Shown piece after piece: positions 31,904-34,136 of a DNA stretch of 34,136 bases (positions within the stretch are counted from its first letter, which is position 1; each line of letters begins with the position of its first letter). Position numbers and translations under genes: made by a program. Source of the DNA: an uncultured Pelagibacteraceae bacterium (GTDB taxonomy: Bacteria; Pseudomonadota; Alphaproteobacteria; Pelagibacterales; Pelagibacteraceae); the NCBI GenBank assembly GCA_902597555.1, contig CACJYE010000007.1, positions 1 through 34,136 of the forward strand, written 5' to 3'. The notes under the pieces are model-generated. The model was not told the DNA's origin. It was given only the letters and a program-made list of their open reading frames with translations, and made no database searches.

Positions 31904-33070
31904 ATGAACTTTGGATATTTTTGTAACACTACTAATTGGGATAAAAAACCTTATACCCAACTTTTAGATGAAGCTAGAGAGATCACTGAATATTGTGATC
32001 AAAATAATTGGAATTCTATTTGGTATACCGAACATCATTTTAATCATGAGGGAATGGAATCTTGCACCAATCCACTAATGATGTGTACTGATGCTGCTGC
32101 AAGAACTAAAAATATTCGTTTAGGACAAGCTTGTAACGTAATTACATTTCACAATCCTATAAGACTTGCAGAAGATATTGCAACCCTTGACCAAATGTCA
32201 AAAGGAAGAGTTGAAGTTGGTATTGGAAGAGGAGTTTATGGAAGAGAAGCTATTAACATGAATAAAGAGGCTGACTTAAAAGACCAAGCAAAAAATTTTA
32301 GACTATTTTCCGAAACATTAGACATAATGAAAAAAGCATGGTCTGAGGATTTCTTTTCTCACCAAGGTGAATTCTATACTTATCCCTCACCAAATTTTAT
32401 ATGGCAACACGATATGAGCCCTCCAAAAAAAAATGTTGTAGATTTAAAAACAAATGAATTAAAACAAATATCTGTTTTACCAAAACCTTATCAAAAACCC
32501 TTTCCACCAATTTCTCAAGTAGTTGATGGAGAAAGATCAATTAAGTGGGCAGCAGAAAATGGACTTAATACAATTATGTGGATACCAACTGTAAAAGCTT
32601 TGAAAAAAAGATTTGAAATTTATAAAGAGGCAAAATCTAAAGCTGAAAATAGAGATGTCCCACTTGGTGAAGGTATTAGTTTGGTTAGAGATATGTTTGT
32701 TGCGGAAACTATGGAAGAGGCTGAAAAAATAGCTGGAGAACATATCATAAATTATATGAGATGGGTTTGTCATTGGAGAGGATTGGGAAATCATATGGAT
32801 CCAGATGAAAAATTACCAGAGACAAAAAATAAGTTAGATTTATTAAATTATGAGTTTCTTCATAAAAGAAATCTTTTATTTGGAACGCCTGAGTTTGTAA
32901 CAGAAAAAATTAAAGAACTTCAGCAAGAATTAAATCTTCAAAATTTACAAGTCTGGTCAAACTTTCCAGGCATCAAACATGAAGACTGTATGAGGAGTAT
33001 CAAATTATTTACAGAAGAAGTAATTCCAAATATAAAACCGATAGATACGAACATTCAAAGAGCTAGCTAG
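31904..33070 (+). CDS. LLM-class (luciferase-like) flavin-dependent oxidoreductase
   Basis: This 388-residue TIM-barrel flavin monooxygenase is of the bacterial luciferase-like class. It shows NFGYFCNTTNWDK at the start, WNSIWYTEHHFNHEG (conserved EHH), IRLGQACNVITFHNPIRLAE, GRVEVGIGRGVYGRE and LFGTPEFVTEKIKEL. These enzymes use FMNH2 and O2 to oxygenate small molecules. I choose the ATG at 31904 because AAAGGAGG sits 4 bases upstream. A GTG 14 codons earlier is in frame, but its codons would include the ribosome site itself. It is followed 3 bases later by a PF06684 protein and then an alpha/beta hydrolase. That trio recalls a ring-cleaving oxygenase pathway. Substrate is unknown. Confidence 0.9.
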   Translation: MNFGYFCNTTNWDKKPYTQLLDEAREITEYCDQNNWNSIWYTEHHFNHEGMESCTNPLMMCTDAAARTKNIRLGQACNVITFHNPIRLAEDIATLDQMSKGRVEVGIGRGVYGREAINMNKEADLKDQAKNFRLFSETLDIMKKAWSEDFFSHQGEFYTYPSPNFIWQHDMSPPKKNVVDLKTNELKQISVLPKPYQKPFPPISQVVDGERSIKWAAENGLNTIMWIPTVKALKKRFEIYKEAKSKAENRDVPLGEGISLVRDMFVAETMEEAEKIAGEHIINYMRWVCHWRGLGNHMDPDEKLPETKNKLDLLNYEFLHKRNLLFGTPEFVTEKIKELQQELNLQNLQVWSNFPGIKHEDCMRSIKLFTEEVIPNIKPIDTNIQRAS

Positions 33071-33073
33071 TAG

Positions 33074-33658
33074 ATGGATTTAAAACTTAGAAAATTCGCA
33101 AAATTTGTAGATAAAACTTTTATTGAAGGTGGAAAAAAAGCAAACGAACCTGTTCTATTAGTTTCGGTTGCAGCTGTTATAGAAAATCCTTGGGCTAGAA
33201 AAAGTTTTGTAGAAGATTTAAAACCAGAAATACTTGATCTTGCCCCTCAATTAGGAGATCTTTTAGTACCAGAGTTAACAAAAGAAATTGGATCAGGTGA
33301 AAAAATTTCAGCATATGGGAAAGCTGCTATGGTTGGATTAAATGGTGAGATAGAACACGCATCTGCATTTATTCATACTTTAAGATTTGGAAATAAATTT
33401 AGAGATGCCGTTGGTGGTACTTCCTATTTAAGTTTTACAAATACCAGAGGTCCAGCAGGTGCAAAAATTTCAATTCCAATGATGCATAAAACTGATGCTG
33501 GATTAAGACCTTTTTATCTAACACATGAATTTACAATTCATGATGCACCAAATGAGGATGAAATAGTTGTTGCAATTGGAGGCGCTCCAACTGGACGTGC
33601 TCATGCAAGAACGGGTGATAGATATCAAGACATGAAAGAGATGGGCATCGATAACTAA
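33074..33658 (+). CDS. PF06684 (former DUF1185) amino-acid-synthesis family protein
   Basis: This 194-residue protein matches the PF06684 family in length and blocks: VAAVIENPWARKSF (32-45), SAYGKAAMVGLNGEIEHASA, FRDAVGGTSYLSFTNTRGPAG, PMMHKTDAGLRPFYLTHEFT and a final VVAIGGAPTGRAHARTGDR. Published structures of this family show a chorismate-mutase-like (YjgF-related) fold. The enzymatic role has not been settled, and the family name rests on context. Here it lies between a luciferase-like oxygenase (3 bases upstream) and an alpha/beta hydrolase (3 bases downstream). It therefore probably handles an intermediate between oxygenation and hydrolysis. Confidence 0.85.
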   Translation: MDLKLRKFAKFVDKTFIEGGKKANEPVLLVSVAAVIENPWARKSFVEDLKPEILDLAPQLGDLLVPELTKEIGSGEKISAYGKAAMVGLNGEIEHASAFIHTLRFGNKFRDAVGGTSYLSFTNTRGPAGAKISIPMMHKTDAGLRPFYLTHEFTIHDAPNEDEIVVAIGGAPTGRAHARTGDRYQDMKEMGIDN

Positions 33659-33661
33659 TTG

Positions 33662-34136
33662 ATGTCTTATAATTTTGATAAAGATCAAAATCATTATTAT
33701 TTTAATAACAAAAATTCATTACCAATAATCTTTATTCATGGCGTTGGTTTAAATCAGCAAATGTGGAAACCACAAATTGAATTTTTTAAGGACAATTCAT
33801 TTATAACTTACGATCTGTTAGGACATGGAAAAACTCCATTTAAAGAGCCAAATTTATCAATGAAAAATTTTACTGATCAATTATCAAATTTAGTAAATAA
33901 CCTAAAGATAGAGAAATTTAATTTAATTGGATTTTCTATCGGATCTTTGATTGCAATTGAATTTGCCTCAAAATATGAAAATTATTTAAATTCCTTAACT
34001 CTAATATCCACTACATACCAAAGGACAGGAGAAGAAAGACAAAATGTAATCGATAGAGTGAATTTAGCAAAAAAAAATATGCCAATATCTCAAATGGCGA
34101 TGAAGAGATGGTTTTCAAATAAATACCTTGAGCAAA
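33662..34136 (+). CDS. Alpha/beta hydrolase (3' end outside window)
   Basis: The frame opens at an ATG 3 bases after the PF06684 stop and stays open to the window end, so only the first 158 residues are seen. They show the alpha/beta hydrolase core: FIHGVGLNQQMW with the oxyanion HGVG (26-29), YDLLGHGKTPF (50-60), and the nucleophile elbow LIGFSIGS with Ser92 in GxSxG. The Asp and His of the triad would lie further on. RutD- or 3-oxoadipate enol-lactonase-like hydrolases open with the same pattern. The substrate is presumably a product of the LLM oxygenase two genes upstream. Confidence 0.88.
   Translation, partial: MSYNFDKDQNHYYFNNKNSLPIIFIHGVGLNQQMWKPQIEFFKDNSFITYDLLGHGKTPFKEPNLSMKNFTDQLSNLVNNLKIEKFNLIGFSIGSLIAIEFASKYENYLNSLTLISTTYQRTGEERQNVIDRVNLAKKNMPISQMAMKRWFSNKYLEQ

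Noticed and set aside
1..34136. tRNA genes, rRNA genes, CRISPR arrays, insertion sequences, integrases or phage genes
   Set aside because: I saw no cloverleaf-like segment, spaced direct repeats, transposase motifs or attachment-site duplication in the gaps, none of which exceeds 130 bases.

Overview
The window looks like a chromosome segment from a streamlined marine alphaproteobacterium of the SAR11 / Candidatus Pelagibacter type. This is inferred from the sequence, not looked up. The evidence is very low G+C (about 30% by eye), 31 genes on both strands with no gap longer than 130 bases, many 1- to 8-base gene overlaps, and a content rich in ABC uptake systems and small-molecule oxidation enzymes. 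I see no tRNA or rRNA gene, insertion sequence, phage gene, integrase or CRISPR array. All 31 genes appear intact except the two cut by the window edges.

Region 1 (1-9245). The 3' end of a PLP-dependent lyase and a DNA photolyase lie on the plus strand. They are followed by an eight-gene minus-strand array, read right to left: csaA, a LysE-type exporter, aconitase, a YfgM-like membrane-anchored protein, BamB-like propeller protein, a small cupin, ZapE/AFG1 ATPase and YjbQ. No gap in this array exceeds 2 bases.

Region 2 (9264-16517). An ArgE-like deacetylase (plus) meets an aldehyde dehydrogenase plus agmatinase-type ureohydrolase pair (minus). A divergent plus-strand pair follows: a secreted zincin-like protein and a membrane-anchored cyclophilin. 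A minus-strand 3-hydroxyacyl-CoA dehydrogenase/enoyl-CoA hydratase fusion comes next.

Region 3 (16554-23039, minus strand). This is an uptake-and-catabolism operon: an EutA-like racemase/isomerase-family protein, a DoeA-like ectoine hydrolase, then a Pot-type ABC transporter (ATPase, periplasmic binding protein, two permeases). The binding-protein gene has its own good promoter and strong Shine-Dalgarno site. A G+C-rich terminator-like hairpin separates it from the permeases.

Region 4 (23098-34136). A plus-strand EamA transporter, beta-hydroxyacid dehydrogenase and second aldehyde dehydrogenase come first. A minus-strand pair follows (adducin-like class II aldolase and gamma-butyrobetaine-dioxygenase-like enzyme). 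A plus-strand run completes the window: a ProV-type ATPase, a thioesterase resembling betainyl-CoA thioesterase, a second EamA transporter, an isopenicillin-N-synthase-like oxygenase, a luciferase-like flavin enzyme, a PF06684 protein and an alpha/beta hydrolase cut by the window end.

The shared theme of regions 2-4 is import and oxidative breakdown of small nitrogenous osmolytes and polyamine-like compounds (ectoine-type, guanidino and quaternary-amine compounds). The exact substrates cannot be read from sequence alone. The best candidates for under-described biology are the DoeA/EutA-linked Pot-type transporter, the Rut-like trio at the right end, the ProV-thioesterase-dioxygenase neighbourhood, and the zincin/cyclophilin pair.
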